A stretch of DNA of 64,000 nucleotides from positions 33,609 through 97,608 of the forward strand of contig QHXR01000006.1 in the NCBI GenBank assembly GCA_003223025.1. The letters run 5' to 3'. The DNA is from Acidobacteriota bacterium. Lineage in GTDB: Bacteria > Acidobacteriota > Blastocatellia > Pyrinomonadales > Pyrinomonadaceae. Below, in pieces: positions 25,465 through 35,093 of the stretch (within the stretch, counting starts at the first letter, position 1; every line of letters begins with the position of its first letter). A program made the translations under genes and the position numbers. A model generated the notes under the pieces. It saw only the letters and a list, made by a program, of their open reading frames with translations. It made no database searches and was not told where the DNA came from.

Positions 25465-26537
25465 TGGAACCTGGTTGTGGCGGTGTTCGTGTTGTTGGTG
25501 GTCGTACTTACAGGCCGAGCCGCTAGAACTTCCTGGAGTTTCTTGTCGAGATCGACTTCTTCGAGGTCCCAGCTATTCTCGAGTACGAATGCGCTCGGCG
25601 GATACCTCTTTCCGATCGTCACTGTTTCCGGGGTCTGATACGTGAGCTTCATCGAATACTTCTCCTGCGGACGCGTCACGACGATCTCCAGAGGAAGACG
25701 CGTGTAGTCTGGGGTATCGGTCAGATTACCCTCGGCTCCATAGGTGATGTCCGATTCAATTTCGCCCTTCGCATCGAAGATCTGTTGACGTGCAAGGCGA
25801 ATTCCGCCAACACGATCGAACCAAAATCTTCTCGAGATGATCAATTCCCCGTTCGTGCCTTTCGTAAATTCATCAAGCAGGTAATAACCACGAGTAACGC
25901 GCTGCAGCGGAGATTTCTTTGAAAGCGTCGGATCTTCTTCGATCTGAAATATTGTGCTCTGCGTATAGAGATGAACTTCGTCGGTCGGCCGGACAAGCAT
26001 CGCATCCGTGAAGTGCTGCGGCCGGAGGTTCGCAAACGCGTTCACATTCTTCTGAACCTTCCCGTCGCCCGAATCATCGAGGACCTTTTGAAGCTTCGAA
26101 TAGTCCGCGTTGTTCGTGCCCATGACAAACTTTTTGTACTTGCCGCTGCCCCCGTCCTGCAGGATCGCGACGCGAAATTTTTCGCCGTCGGAGGTCATTT
26201 GGGCGACATCGGTCTTGATAACGGGGACCGAGACCTTGAGCAGGATGTTTGCGGGACGCTGAACAATTACTTCGCCATCGGCTTGGCGGTAGACTTCCTT
26301 ACTACCGAACTGCGCGAAGGAATTATCCTCGAACCTGAGGAACATCTTCGCGCGCATCGAGCCGACACGAGCGAACCGATTGACTTCAGCCATCAGTTGA
26401 TCGTGACTCGCGTCCTCGGTCTTCAGCAAAGTCGGGGTCGATTTCGGCGCCTTCACGGAGAGACATCCCGACAGAAAAACTGTCGCGGCGAGAATTAACA
26501 AAAAGTATGATTGCAAACTGCTGTTTCTTGCGAACAT
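25461..26537 (-). CDS. outer-membrane lipoprotein with LolA/LolB-like (DUF4292-like) fold
   Basis: 358 residues. Lipoprotein signal [20 protein letters not shown] then FLSGC, a canonical lipobox with Cys24 or so. The mature protein has [20 protein letters not shown] (family-like first helix and strand), then long beta-strands ([39 protein letters not shown]). The C-terminus is Thr/Asn-rich. Likely partner of the LolA-like carrier, accepting lipoproteins at the outer membrane; inferred from fold and context. It heads the cluster lipoprotein, ATPase, small TM protein. Confidence 0.75.
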   Translation of the reverse strand: MFARNSSLQSYFLLILAATVFLSGCLSVKAPKSTPTLLKTEDASHDQLMAEVNRFARVGSMRAKMFLRFEDNSFAQFGSKEVYRQADGEVIVQRPANILLKVSVPVIKTDVAQMTSDGEKFRVAILQDGGSGKYKKFVMGTNNADYSKLQKVLDDSGDGKVQKNVNAFANLRPQHFTDAMLVRPTDEVHLYTQSTIFQIEEDPTLSKKSPLQRVTRGYYLLDEFTKGTNGELIISRRFWFDRVGGIRLARQQIFDAKGEIESDITYGAEGNLTDTPDYTRLPLEIVVTRPQEKYSMKLTYQTPETVTIGKRYPPSAFVLENSWDLEEVDLDKKLQEVLAARPVSTTTNNTNTATTRFQ

Positions 26538-26653
26538 GTTCAGTTTTCGATGCCCTTAAAAATAGACCTGTTGTCCTTTATTAATCGCGTATTGAGAGGG
26601 CGAAACGTATCAAGTCGATGATAATACCATGCCAAAAGACATAATCCTAACTC

Positions 26654-26700
26654 AAGAAAAGACGCGATAACGAAGGTCTTTTGCCTCGTTACCGCGCCTT
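26654..26700 (-). terminator. intrinsic terminator closing the ACIII/oxidase operon
   Basis: CGCGATAACGA (26663-26673) pairs with TCGTTACCGCG (26686-26696) with one mismatch. On the minus strand the stem is followed by TTTTCTT (complement of 26654-26660). It lies about 25 nt past the ctaF stop at 26720. Confidence 0.85.
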
Positions 26701-26719
26701 TTGTATTCGAGAAACCTGG

Positions 26720-27049
26720 TTAGCCGCCGAAGACGCCTGAACCTCTTGTCAGATAATCCTGCATCGTGTAAGCAAACATGATCGCGAGCCAAAAGAGACT
26801 TGCGATGGCAGAGAGCCAGATAAGCTTCGGACTCCAGTACACGTGCATGAAGAAAAGCATGACGCACGTCATCTTGGTGAACGCGATCAGCAGCGCGACG
26901 AGGGTGTTCGCTCCGGGAAAGATAAAATCCAGATCAACTGTCGCGACGACGTATGTAAGGATCGTGCCGACGACGAGGACCGCAAATATTCCTAAATATC
27001 CGGGGATCCCGATGTGGCCTTCACCTGATTCAATATGTTTTTCAGACAT
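26720..27049 (-). CDS. ctaF: cytochrome c oxidase subunit IV (caa3 type)
   Basis: 109 residues with three TM segments (IGIPGYLGIFAVLVVGTILT, TLVALLIAFTKMTCVMLFFM, WLSAIASLFWLAIMFAYTM). The FTKMTCVMLFFMHVYW stretch matches prokaryotic COX4 (COX4_pro). Accessory subunit that stabilises the oxidase. Last gene of the respiratory operon, followed by a terminator. Confidence 0.88.
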   Translation of the reverse strand: MSEKHIESGEGHIGIPGYLGIFAVLVVGTILTYVVATVDLDFIFPGANTLVALLIAFTKMTCVMLFFMHVYWSPKLIWLSAIASLFWLAIMFAYTMQDYLTRGSGVFGG

Positions 27050-27119
27050 TTTGTTTCTCCAATGTTTTGAGTACCGCGTTTAGGCGGCGAGAGGGCCGTC
27101 TAGAGCCGGGACTCAAAAC

Positions 27120-28028
27120 TTATCCATGCATAAAGTGACGCCCGAGCAAATACAGCAGCGGGAACAGGAATATCCAGACGATATCGACGAAGTGCCAGTA
27201 CAGACCGGACATCTCGACCGGTGCAAAGTAATCGTGACTAAAGGTCCCGCGGAATGCTTTCCACAGAAGCCATGTCATCAGCCCGAGCCCGACGATCATG
27301 TGCAATGCGTGGAGACCGGTCATGACGAAATAGATCCAGTAAAATATGCGAATCTTGTCTCGAAACTTGTCCCCGTCTATTTGGCCGTTCGAAAAATATC
27401 CAACTTTTTCCGCTGAGGTTAGATGAGTTTCGTCAGGATGCGCCTGCTGCTCATCGAAAGCTTGCTTAGCTAACGAACAGTCCGGGAATTGGAACTCACC
27501 TCGCGGATTCACGTAAGTGTGCTCAGCACCGTGACCCATTTCCCAACACGGCTTAGCATGTTCAACTTCCGCATGCGCGGGATCAGCTTTAACCTTCCTG
27601 TTCCATCCGGTCACCGGAACGAGCCCGTCGTGATATTTATCCGAGTACTCGACCGTCTTTACGCCAAGGAAAACGGCGCCGAAGAACATCGTCAGCAGGA
27701 TCAAAATCACCTGCATGTTCCGATTGCCTTTCTGTGCGTAGTAAACCGTCAACGCCATCGTCAAACTACTGACGATAAGAACGAGCGTGTTGAGTCCGCC
27801 CCAGAATGCGTTGAGGTGATTACTGCCGGCCGCAAACGCCATCGGGTACTTGGACCGGAAGACAAGATACACGGTGAACAGCCCGCCGAAGAACATGATT
27901 TCCTGCACGAGGAACATCCACATCCCGATCGATACGGATTCTTCCTGCTGCTTCATGTCTTCGAACTGATGTTGAAGACCCGGCGGATGATAGTGACCGT
28001 GTTCTAGTGAATCTGCGTGTGTAGCCAT
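27120..28028 (-). CDS. ctaE: cytochrome c oxidase subunit III
   Basis: 302 residues, seven TM segments expected. Seen: [20 protein letters not shown] near the start, a hydrophilic insert of about 90 residues in the middle (from [20 protein letters not shown] to [11 protein letters not shown]), then [20 protein letters not shown] and [20 protein letters not shown], which carry the family His residues. The start at 28028 is set by the family N-terminus; the frame upstream is repeat-encoded ([13 protein letters not shown] from TTTTCGA words). Subunit III sustains proton pumping of subunit I. Confidence 0.93.
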   Translation of the reverse strand: MATHADSLEHGHYHPPGLQHQFEDMKQQEESVSIGMWMFLVQEIMFFGGLFTVYLVFRSKYPMAFAAGSNHLNAFWGGLNTLVLIVSSLTMALTVYYAQKGNRNMQVILILLTMFFGAVFLGVKTVEYSDKYHDGLVPVTGWNRKVKADPAHAEVEHAKPCWEMGHGAEHTYVNPRGEFQFPDCSLAKQAFDEQQAHPDETHLTSAEKVGYFSNGQIDGDKFRDKIRIFYWIYFVMTGLHALHMIVGLGLMTWLLWKAFRGTFSHDYFAPVEMSGLYWHFVDIVWIFLFPLLYLLGRHFMHG

Positions 28029-28032
28029 CTTT

Positions 28033-28149
28033 TCTATTTTCGATTTTCGAATTTCGATTTTCGATCTCGCTGTCGCATCGATTCGTCGTAAAATTTTGCG
28101 GGCGATCATGTAAAAGCGATCGCAAATCGCAAATCGACAATCGCAAATC
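28033..28149. repeat. heptad-word inverted repeat between ctaD and ctaE
   Basis: Left arm 28033-28066 is four TTTTCGA-type heptads. Right arm 28116-28149 is GCAAATC heptads (GCAAATCGCAAATCGACAAT and on). The arms pair imperfectly. It is intra-operonic, in the ctaE leader. Confidence 0.75.
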
Positions 28150-29825
28150 TAACTAACCGCTGCCGCCAAATCGCGCCGCCTCGCCTCTTCAAGATCAAGT
28201 CCGCTCTCTTCGCCAAACTCATACGCTTCCCATGTGACGATCGGAGTCTTCTCAAAATTCTCAGTCGGCGGCGGCGAGCTTGTTCTCCACTCAAGTCCGG
28301 GCAGCATCCACGGATTGTCGCCCGCAGCCTTGCCGTAGAACAGCGAATGGCCGAGATAGAGAACCGGCATGATCAACCCGACACCGAGTACCGAAGCACC
28401 GGCAGTCGAGAAAATATTCAGGACCTGGAATTCTTCCGGGTACGAAGCGTATCGTCGCGGCATTCCCTGATAACCGAGAATGAACTGCGGGAAGAACGTC
28501 AGGTTGAATCCGATGAAGACCAGCATCGCTGAGATCTTCCCCCAGAATTCCGAATACATCTTGCCCGTCATCTTCGGCCACCAGTAATGTATTCCGCCGA
28601 GATACGCGATGACCTGTCCGCCGACCATGACGTAATGGAAATGGGCGACGACGAAGTACGTATCCGTCAGGTGAACCGTAAGGCCGATCGAACCCAGGAA
28701 CAATCCGGTCAGTCCGCCGATCAGGAACAATCCCATGAATCCGAGTGCGTAAAGCATCGGCGTGTCGAACGAAACTGAGCCCTTGTAAAGTGTCGCCGTC
28801 CAGTTGAACATCTTGATAGCCGACGGAACTGCGACGACCATCGTCAGGAACGAGAACACGAGTCCGGCATAGATCGACTGACCGCTGACGAACATGTGAT
28901 GTCCCCAGACGAGGAATCCGAAAACGGCGATCGCGATACTCGAGAAAGCGATGAACTCGTAACCGAAGATCTTTTTGCGCGAGAAGTTAGAGATCAGTTC
29001 GCTTATCACGCCCATGCCCGGCAGGATCATGATGTAGACGGCCGGATGCGAATAAAACCAGAACAAATGCTGGAACAGGATCGGATCGCCGCCGATCGAC
29101 GGATCGAATATTCCGACTCCGACAAGCCGCTCGAGTGCGAGCAGAAGGATCGTGATGGCAATCACCGGAGTTCCGAGGATCATCACAAGGCTGACCGCAT
29201 ACATCGCCCAGACAAACAGCGGCAGACGGAACCAAGTCATTCCGGGAGCACGCATCGTATGGACCGTGACGATAAAATTCAGACCGGTAAGGATCGATGA
29301 GAACCCGTTGATGAAGATGCCGAGACCGACCGCCATGACATACGTGTTCGAGAATGTCGTGCTGTACGGCGTGTAGAACGTCCAACCGGTATCGACGCCG
29401 CCCTGAAGCAGAGCGTAAATCGTCAGAAGGCCACCGACCCAATAAATGTAAAGGCTGAGAAGATTGATCCTCGGCAGTGCGAGATCCTTCGCTCCGATCA
29501 TGATCGGAAGCAGAAAATTCCCCAGGACCGCCGGGATCGACGGAATGAGGAAGAAGAAGATCATGAGAACGCCGTGCTGCGTGAATACTTTGTTGTAGGT
29601 TCCGGTTTGTAAAAGATCGCTCGCCGGCGTGAGAAGCTCAAGACGAATTGCAGACGCGTACAAGCCACCGGCAAAGAAGAACATCGATACCGTGATCAAA
29701 TACATGATCGCGATCCGCTTGTGATCTTTCGTCAAAAGCCACGATTTCAGCGTGAAGCCGTTCGTCAAGTAATTCGTTTTTGGCGAACCGGTAATCCCGG
29801 TGTTTATCGCATCTTGCGTTTGCAT
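28149..29825 (-). CDS. ctaD: cytochrome c oxidase subunit I, heme-copper A2 type
   Basis: 558 residues, 12 or more TM segments. Ligands and motifs: [20 protein letters not shown] (low-spin heme His), [20 protein letters not shown] (CuB His and crosslinked Tyr), WGHHMFVSG (CuB His pair) and HFHYVMVGG (heme His pair). The YSHP with Ala where A1 enzymes have Glu (GHPEVY) places it in subfamily A2 with the Tyr-Ser proton path. It reduces O2 to water and pumps protons. Its stop overlaps the repeat before ctaE. Confidence 0.97.
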   Translation of the reverse strand: MQTQDAINTGITGSPKTNYLTNGFTLKSWLLTKDHKRIAIMYLITVSMFFFAGGLYASAIRLELLTPASDLLQTGTYNKVFTQHGVLMIFFFLIPSIPAVLGNFLLPIMIGAKDLALPRINLLSLYIYWVGGLLTIYALLQGGVDTGWTFYTPYSTTFSNTYVMAVGLGIFINGFSSILTGLNFIVTVHTMRAPGMTWFRLPLFVWAMYAVSLVMILGTPVIAITILLLALERLVGVGIFDPSIGGDPILFQHLFWFYSHPAVYIMILPGMGVISELISNFSRKKIFGYEFIAFSSIAIAVFGFLVWGHHMFVSGQSIYAGLVFSFLTMVVAVPSAIKMFNWTATLYKGSVSFDTPMLYALGFMGLFLIGGLTGLFLGSIGLTVHLTDTYFVVAHFHYVMVGGQVIAYLGGIHYWWPKMTGKMYSEFWGKISAMLVFIGFNLTFFPQFILGYQGMPRRYASYPEEFQVLNIFSTAGASVLGVGLIMPVLYLGHSLFYGKAAGDNPWMLPGLEWRTSSPPPTENFEKTPIVTWEAYEFGEESGLDLEEARRRDLAAAVS

Positions 29826-29837
29826 ATTAGTATCACC

Positions 29838-30911
29838 CTATCTGTTGCTGTTCGCTGCCGGCGCGTTCGGATTGCTTGCTTGAGTGTTCGCATTCCCGTG
29901 AGACGCCGTAGTCGTATTCGCCGCCGAGTTGCTCGCGGTCGGCGTTGAACCAGCACTGCTCGCCGAGCCGGTTACGCCACTTAATGACTTGATATAGGCG
30001 ACCAGCGATACGAGCTGTTCTTCTGTTACCTGACCTTTGAAGGTCGGCATTATCGGCTGAAATCCTTCGACGACCTGACCGCTCGGATTCAAGATCGAAT
30101 TCCGTATGTACTCGTCATTCACAGTGGCGGTTCCGCCGCCGACAAACTTAACTTCTTTGCCGTAGATGCCTTCGAGCTTCGCTCCTCGCTGCTGAGGTCC
30201 GCCGGCGTGACATGACGCACAGCCGAGCTTGTTCTCAAAAAGATCGCGGCCCTGTTCGACCGGTGTCTGGCCGGAAACATTTCCACTCAGCCAGTTATCA
30301 AAATCACGCTGCTCCATGACATAAACCCATCCGCCCATGCCCGAGTGGTTGAGTCCGCAATATTCGGCGCAGTACAGATGATATTTGCCGGGCTTCGTCG
30401 CTTCGAACCAGAGATATGTATAACGACCCGGAATGACGTCGGCCTTGGTTCGAAATGCCGGCACCGAAAAATCGTGAAGCACGTCTTCGGTGGTCATTGT
30501 TAGTTTGACCTTTTTGCCTACCGGCACATGAAGCTCGTTTATCTCGCGCTGTCCCGTGCTGTGCTGAAGCTTCCACATCCACTGTTTGCCGACGACATAA
30601 ACTTCCAGCGCCGGATCTTTCGGAGGCGTGTACTGGTTGTAATAGACGTAAGCTCCGCCAAGGAAAATGGTCATCGATATGACGAACGGGATGATCGACC
30701 AGACCGTTTCGAGGGTGATCGAGCCATGCATTTCTTCGGGCGTCGCGTATTTCTCCCGCTCGCGGTACTTGAGGCCGAAGAAAAAGATCGCGGCGACGAT
30801 GGGTATCGTAAACGCAATACTCACGATGATCAGGTAGGCATAAAGCAGATCGACCTGCCACGCGAATGTCGACGCCTGGTCTGGAAATAATGGAACCCAA
30901 TTCGTTTGCAT
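29838..30911 (-). CDS. ctaC: cytochrome c oxidase subunit II with fused cytochrome c (caa3)
   Basis: 357 residues: two TM segments (about 15-50 and 70-95), a CuA cupredoxin domain (GKQWMWKLQH, LHDFSVPAFRTKADVIPGRY, CAEYCGLNHSGMGGWVYVM), then a class I cytochrome c domain with CASCH (about residue 225) and Met in FQPIMPTFKGQVTEEQL. The tail of about 45 residues is almost only Ala, Ser, Thr, Asn, Gly and His (SASSAGSTPTASNSAANTTT and on). Electrons enter here from ActE or a soluble carrier. The odd tail resembles segments in ActB and ActE. Confidence 0.96.
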   Translation of the reverse strand: MQTNWVPLFPDQASTFAWQVDLLYAYLIIVSIAFTIPIVAAIFFFGLKYREREKYATPEEMHGSITLETVWSIIPFVISMTIFLGGAYVYYNQYTPPKDPALEVYVVGKQWMWKLQHSTGQREINELHVPVGKKVKLTMTTEDVLHDFSVPAFRTKADVIPGRYTYLWFEATKPGKYHLYCAEYCGLNHSGMGGWVYVMEQRDFDNWLSGNVSGQTPVEQGRDLFENKLGCASCHAGGPQQRGAKLEGIYGKEVKFVGGGTATVNDEYIRNSILNPSGQVVEGFQPIMPTFKGQVTEEQLVSLVAYIKSLSGVTGSASSAGSTPTASNSAANTTTASHGNANTQASNPNAPAANSNR

Positions 30912-30922
30912 AATCTCTTTAA

Positions 30923-30999
30923 AGTTTCTAGCTCCGGGTTTCTAGTTTCTTGTTGGATCTTTCCGTGAACTAGAAACTAGAAACTAGGAACTAGCAACT
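30923..30999. repeat. heptad-word inverted repeat (GTTTCTA) between sco and ctaC
   Basis: Left arm 30923-30952 and right arm 30969-30999 (ACTAGAAACTAGAAACTAGG and on) pair with a 16-nt loop. The sco stop TAG (30984-30986) lies in the right arm. Intra-operonic. Confidence 0.88.
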
Positions 31000-31868
31000 T
31001 TTTTATTCCGCCGCCAGAAGACAAAGCCCATCGCTCCCATCCCCAGCAGCGTCAATACGGCACCGAGCCGTATAACACTTAAGATCGCAAGACCGTACTT
31101 TCCCGTCGCCGGATCATAGTGGTAACAGTAAAGCAGCAGCTTATCCGCAGCACTTCCGACTTTATTCTCTGACGAATCGATCAATCCGAGTTTCAAATCC
31201 CGCGGGCCATAATCGATTCCATAAAAATAACGCGACATCTTACCTTGCGGCGTGACGACCATCACTCCACCGGCATGGGCGAACTGCTGGCTCTTCTCGT
31301 CCCAACGGTAACTAAAACCTGCGGCCTTGGTGATCGCGTCGATCGACGTCTGCGAAGCGGTAAGGAAATGCCATCCCTTATCGGCATTTGCACGTCCGTA
31401 TCGTTCGAGATAAGCCGCTTTCTTATTCTTCGCCAATCCGGGCTTGTCGTTCTCACGAGCGTCGAAGCTCAGAGCGATGACATCGAAATCCTTCCCGGCG
31501 TCGAGCGAAATACCTTTCAGAGATCCGGTCAGTCCGTTGAGCACTTCGTTGCAAAGCATCGGGCACTCGTAGTAGACAAGTGCGAGGACTGCCGGGCGCC
31601 CGCTCGTGAAAAGACTGCCGAGCTGAACCGTCTTCCCGTCTTCATCGGTGACCGGCGTATCCAGCGGAAGTTGATCGCCGAGCTTCTGTTCAATGCCGAC
31701 ATTGTCGAGCACCGGTGGTAATCCGTTCCCCTCGCTCTGAGAAGGATCGTAGGTCTTCGGCGAATAAAGGGGCGAGTTGTAATGCTCGCTCTTCTGACCG
31801 AACATCGATCCGCAAACTACGAGGACGAGTATCAGGACTATCGAGCTGTTTATTACTTCACGCCACAT
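30984..31868 (-). CDS. SCO1/SenC-family copper chaperone
   Basis: 294 residues. Signal peptide (MWREVINSSIVLILVLVVCG then SMFGQ), thioredoxin-like SCO domain with VYYECPMLCNEVLNGL (CxxxC copper site, about residue 100) and, at about 215, FAHAGGVMVVTPQG (the conserved His). A C-terminal TM segment (LSVIRLGAVLTLLGMGAMGF VFW, about 265-285) is extra to simple SCO proteins. It delivers copper to the CuA site of CtaC. The last residues (KKVASS, TAG) are encoded by the repeat. Confidence 0.92.
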   Translation of the reverse strand: MWREVINSSIVLILVLVVCGSMFGQKSEHYNSPLYSPKTYDPSQSEGNGLPPVLDNVGIEQKLGDQLPLDTPVTDEDGKTVQLGSLFTSGRPAVLALVYYECPMLCNEVLNGLTGSLKGISLDAGKDFDVIALSFDARENDKPGLAKNKKAAYLERYGRANADKGWHFLTASQTSIDAITKAAGFSYRWDEKSQQFAHAGGVMVVTPQGKMSRYFYGIDYGPRDLKLGLIDSSENKVGSAADKLLLYCYHYDPATGKYGLAILSVIRLGAVLTLLGMGAMGFVFWRRNKKVASS

Positions 31869-31880
31869 ACTTCTTACTGC

Positions 31881-32420
31881 CTACCTTCTCTTTTCCGCCG
31901 CACGCCTTCCCGAGCTGGCGTCGGTGAAATACATCTTCGAGCGAAGAGCTTTCTGCTCGGCCTCTTCTCCCGATCTCGCTTTTACAGCCTCTTCAAGGAA
32001 TTTCTCTTTTGCCATATCGATCGGCATAGACGAGACCGCACCCGTCCTGGCATCTTTCGATCCGTGTTCCCAAACCAGGGCCCATTGTTTCTTGAGCTCG
32101 CGATATTCGGCCTGCGGAGCTTTCAATTCCATGTTCACGCGGCCGTCCGGGCTTTCGACCCCGAATCCCGGCGCGACCTGTAATCGCGGTTCAGGCGGCA
32201 ATCGCTCGATCTCGGTCATGGCCATCGGACCCGACGTACCCTTATCAGCCGCCGCATCCTCCTTGAGGACGTTCAACAGCGCCCACATAAGAGCGAATGT
32301 GATGATGATGAGAAGTACGAGGCCAATGCCGAAATAGAAGACACCCTTAAGGCCGATGATGTTCTGCTCGTAAGGCTGCTCGAAATCAACAAATGATTTT
32401 TCGTGTTTCGTAGAACCCAT
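31881..32420 (-). CDS. membrane protein of ACIII/oxidase operon, unknown
   Basis: 179 residues: one TM segment (GVFYFGIGLVLLIIITFALM WALL, about 27-50), a periplasmic stretch with IERLPPEPRLQVAPGFGVES and, further on, ELKKQWALVWEH, then a charged helical C-terminus (MAKEKFLEEAVKARSGEEAEQ). Genes of this type lie between actF and sco in several ACIII operons; function unknown. It could link ACIII to the oxidase. 12 bp before sco. Confidence 0.7.
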   Translation of the reverse strand: MGSTKHEKSFVDFEQPYEQNIIGLKGVFYFGIGLVLLIIITFALMWALLNVLKEDAAADKGTSGPMAMTEIERLPPEPRLQVAPGFGVESPDGRVNMELKAPQAEYRELKKQWALVWEHGSKDARTGAVSSMPIDMAKEKFLEEAVKARSGEEAEQKALRSKMYFTDASSGRRAAEKRR

Positions 32421-32426
32421 AATTCA

Positions 32427-32503
32427 ATTTGGGATTTGGGAATTCGGATCTGGGATTTGAGGATCGTTTTCAATCCGCAATCCCAAATCCCAGATCCCAA
32501 ATC
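32427..32503. repeat. heptad-word inverted repeat (GGGATTT/AATCCCA)
   Basis: Left arm 32427-32466 (ATTTGGGATTTGGGAATTCG and on) and right arm 32472-32503 (AATCCGCAATCCCAAATCCC and on). Loop about 5 nt, a very tight stem. Intra-operonic between actF and the next gene. Confidence 0.88.
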
Positions 32504-32504
32504 G

Positions 32505-33722
32505 TTAGTGTCCGTGTCCGTGCTCGATCGCGTTCTCGAGGAACGGGTCCATTACCGGCACAAGCGGCCGCTTCATCAGCTGATTAATAAAATACGCGAT
32601 CCACAGACCGCCGACTGCGATCGGTGCCAGAATATCCATCCAACTGATAGTAAATGGAGTGTGCAGCCCGGCGACCTCACCGATCCTCGGGCTCGGCCCG
32701 ATCAAAAAATACATATCCACGAGACGCATGAACAGGATGAACAGCGCAACGAGTGCGAGCTTCTTCGGCTTTCGTTTCAGGTCCTGCTGCAAAAGAATGA
32801 GGAACGGAACCGCGAAATGAAACAGGATCAGGCCCCACGCAACGTATCCCCAACCGCTGCTCGTCCGCTTGATGAACCAGACCGTCTCTTCGGGAATGTT
32901 TCCCGAATAGATGATCAGGTACTGAGAAAAATTAAAATACGCCCAGACCATAACGAGTGCGAGCATAAGCTTTCCGACATCATGGAAATGTCGTCTGCCG
33001 AGAATGTGATTCATCGGAACTTTATCCGAGAGGAAAGCCAGCACGATCACACAGAAGCACATACAGCTCAACGCCCATCCGGCGACAAACAGCAATCCCC
33101 AGATCGTCGAGAACCAGTGCGGCTCAAGGCTCATCATCCAATCGACAGCGGCAAACGTCACGGTCAACGCATAGATCACCATCGTCGGCCCTGAGAATGC
33201 AGTCGCGCGTCCGAGCCAGCCCGCCGCTTCTTCATGATCTTTCGAAGCGTCCTGCTTTGCCGACCACATGTTCAGGAGATAAACCATGACGCCAAAAATC
33301 GCAAAGTATATGACCGATCTGATGACCCACCAGGGAACGGTCTGGAACCACTCGCGCTGGATCACGGTCACGTCATTCGCCGGCAAGTGCGGCCATTCGT
33401 AAAGACGCGTCACGCCAAATGCGATCGGGAGGAACATCAGGAATAGAAGCGGAAGCGTTCTCGACGCGGCTTCAGCCGTTCGACGAAGCACAACTCCCCA
33501 CGCACCACCTGTTAGATACTGGAGGATCAAAAGTCCGATCGCACCCAGCCCGATTCCGCCCCAAAAGATGAAGCCGAGCAGCCACGAGCGAAGAGCTTGC
33601 TCCGGATTCTGAATCAGTCCACCGATCCAGAAGACAAGTGTCGCGACTCCGCCAACTCCGAGTGCGAGGCTTAAGAGGCCATTTAGTTCGCCGGGTGCTC
33701 TGTATCTATCGCGATCCGTCAT
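32505..33722 (-). CDS. actF: alternative complex III subunit ActF (NrfD-like)
   Basis: 405 residues with ten or so TM segments; a homologue of ActC lacking part of the quinone-site residues in known complexes. Seen: LGVGGVATLVFWIGG near the start, YEWPHLPANDVTVIQREWFQ, WWVIRSVIYFAIFGVMVYLL and WAYFNFSQYLIIYSGNIPEE (conserved in the family), MRLVDMYFLIGPSP. In ACIII it forms the second membrane half that may help proton translocation. Its start abuts the actE stop (33722/33723). Confidence 0.92.
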   Translation of the reverse strand: MTDRDRYRAPGELNGLLSLALGVGGVATLVFWIGGLIQNPEQALRSWLLGFIFWGGIGLGAIGLLILQYLTGGAWGVVLRRTAEAASRTLPLLFLMFLPIAFGVTRLYEWPHLPANDVTVIQREWFQTVPWWVIRSVIYFAIFGVMVYLLNMWSAKQDASKDHEEAAGWLGRATAFSGPTMVIYALTVTFAAVDWMMSLEPHWFSTIWGLLFVAGWALSCMCFCVIVLAFLSDKVPMNHILGRRHFHDVGKLMLALVMVWAYFNFSQYLIIYSGNIPEETVWFIKRTSSGWGYVAWGLILFHFAVPFLILLQQDLKRKPKKLALVALFILFMRLVDMYFLIGPSPRIGEVAGLHTPFTISWMDILAPIAVGGLWIAYFINQLMKRPLVPVMDPFLENAIEHGHGH

Positions 33723-34475
33723 TTATCGTTCACCTCCGTGCGTGTTCGCGTTCGGAGAACCATGTGCTGCCGGAGCCGCGCTATTCGTATTTGCGCTCGA
33801 GTTCATTTTCAAAGTTTCTTCCGGATTCTGACTGACCTGCAGTGCCCGAATATATGCGACGACTGCCCATCGATCGGCCGCCGAGAGCTTGTCGGCGTAA
33901 CTGTTCATCTTGCCCCAACCGTTCGTGATGACATCGAAGAAATGTCCGACCGGCGCATTTCGAAGTCGATCGTCGTGATAGGTCGGCGGTTGCGGGAATC
34001 CGCGTCGAACGATCATTCCGTCGCCGTTGCCGACGGGACCGTGACAGACGATGCAGTAAATGTTGAATCGATCCTGGCCACGATCGACGAGCTCTTTTGT
34101 GACCGGCACCGGAAATTCGTCGATGTCGTTCGGAAAGCTCGAGACGAGCGTGTTGCCGGAAGCATCGGTTGTCGTCTGAACCTGAGCGTTCAGATTCGGA
34201 TTATCGATCTTGCCGGTGTGAAGAGCCTTGTCGTCCTTCAAAAATCCCCGGGCTACGACGCCGTCGGGCAGGTTCCGCGAACCTCGCTTGTCTGCGAAGA
34301 AATCGCTCTCCTTATAAGCCTTGTATCGCGGCTGGTCCTGCATATCGAACCGCACACCGCAGCCGGCGGCCAGAAGGCAGAAGGCAGCGAAAGTTACGAC
34401 GCGGAGACCCGAGCTCACGCGACGCGGAGACACGGTGACACGGTGACGCGGAGATAGTTTGCTAAAGCTAAACAT
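33723..34475 (-). CDS. actE: alternative complex III subunit ActE, monoheme cytochrome c lipoprotein
   Basis: 250 residues. Lipoprotein signal ends FCLLAAGC. The cytochrome c domain has YCIVCHGPVGNGDGMIVRRG (one CxxCH, about residue 142) and a Met ligand candidate in WGKMNSYADKL. The tail is Ser/Asn/Ala-rich (MNSSANTNSAAPAAHGSPNA and on). It passes electrons from ActA/ActB hemes to the oxidase. The ATG at 34475 sits in the loop of an inverted repeat whose inner arm encodes much of the signal-peptide N-region (SPRHRVTVSPRRVS). An earlier Met (about 34553) would overlap actD. Confidence 0.92.
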   Translation of the reverse strand: MFSFSKLSPRHRVTVSPRRVSSGLRVVTFAAFCLLAAGCGVRFDMQDQPRYKAYKESDFFADKRGSRNLPDGVVARGFLKDDKALHTGKIDNPNLNAQVQTTTDASGNTLVSSFPNDIDEFPVPVTKELVDRGQDRFNIYCIVCHGPVGNGDGMIVRRGFPQPPTYHDDRLRNAPVGHFFDVITNGWGKMNSYADKLSAADRWAVVAYIRALQVSQNPEETLKMNSSANTNSAAPAAHGSPNANTHGGER

Positions 34476-34537
34476 GGATTCTGGACGCTCGGGCTCGAGG
34501 TCCCCGCGTCTCCGCGTCTCTCCCTCACCGTGTCGCA
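34399..34537. repeat. octad-word inverted repeat spanning the actE start
   Basis: Inner arm 34399-34455 contains ACGCGGAG and ACACGGTG words in tandem (34422-34455, 8-nt period). Outer arm 34501-34537 has the complements (CGCGTCTCCGCGTCTC and CACCGTGTCGC). The actE ATG (34473-34475) lies in the loop. Same words at 7185-7269 and 54050-54086. Confidence 0.8.
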
Positions 34538-34539
34538 CA

Positions 34540-35070
34540 TTATTCTTCGACATCGAAAACCTCCTGCGGCTTGAGACTTTCCATAAAGCTTCGGGTGTTC
34601 TCATCGAATTTAGGATCCGCCGTCTCGATCAATAAAAAGAATTTCTCGCGCGTTGCCAAAGCAAATCGCGGCACGTTGAAAACCGGGTGATATGGCCGCG
34701 GCAATCCGTTCAGGAAAAGCATTCCGAACACCGCCGTGAATCCTGCGAGCAGTATTGTCAGCTCGTACGAAGGCGGAATGAACGAAGGCCACGTCAGATA
34801 CGGACGTCCGCCGACATTCAACGGATAGTCGATGTAATGCACGAATATCTGTAAACCAAGACCGAGGCACAAGCCGGCTATTCCGCCGAAGAAGACGAGA
34901 ACCGGCAAAATGCTTTTCTTGATGCCGAGTGCTTCATCGATCTCATGCAGCGGAAACGGCGAGAAGGCGTCCGTCTTCGTGTAACCCGCCTCACGGACAG
35001 AGTTCGCCGCATCGACCAACTCGGTCGGCGTATCGAACTCAGCTAGTAATCCGTACAAGTTCTTTTCCAT
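34540..35070 (-). CDS. actD: alternative complex III subunit ActD (DUF3341)
   Basis: 176 residues. N-terminal soluble domain (NLYGLLAEFDTPTELVDAAN, EAGYTKTDAFSPFPLHEIDE, matching DUF3341), then two TM segments (SILPVLVFFGGIAGLCLGLG and YELTILLAGFTAVFGMLFLN) with NVGGRPYLTWPSFIPP between. A small peripheral/membrane subunit of ACIII. The ATG at 35070 is chosen over a possible start 5 codons earlier. Confidence 0.93.
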   Translation of the reverse strand: MEKNLYGLLAEFDTPTELVDAANSVREAGYTKTDAFSPFPLHEIDEALGIKKSILPVLVFFGGIAGLCLGLGLQIFVHYIDYPLNVGGRPYLTWPSFIPPSYELTILLAGFTAVFGMLFLNGLPRPYHPVFNVPRFALATREKFFLLIETADPKFDENTRSFMESLKPQEVFDVEE

Positions 35071-35093
35071 ATCCAAATCTCGCACTGACTGAT

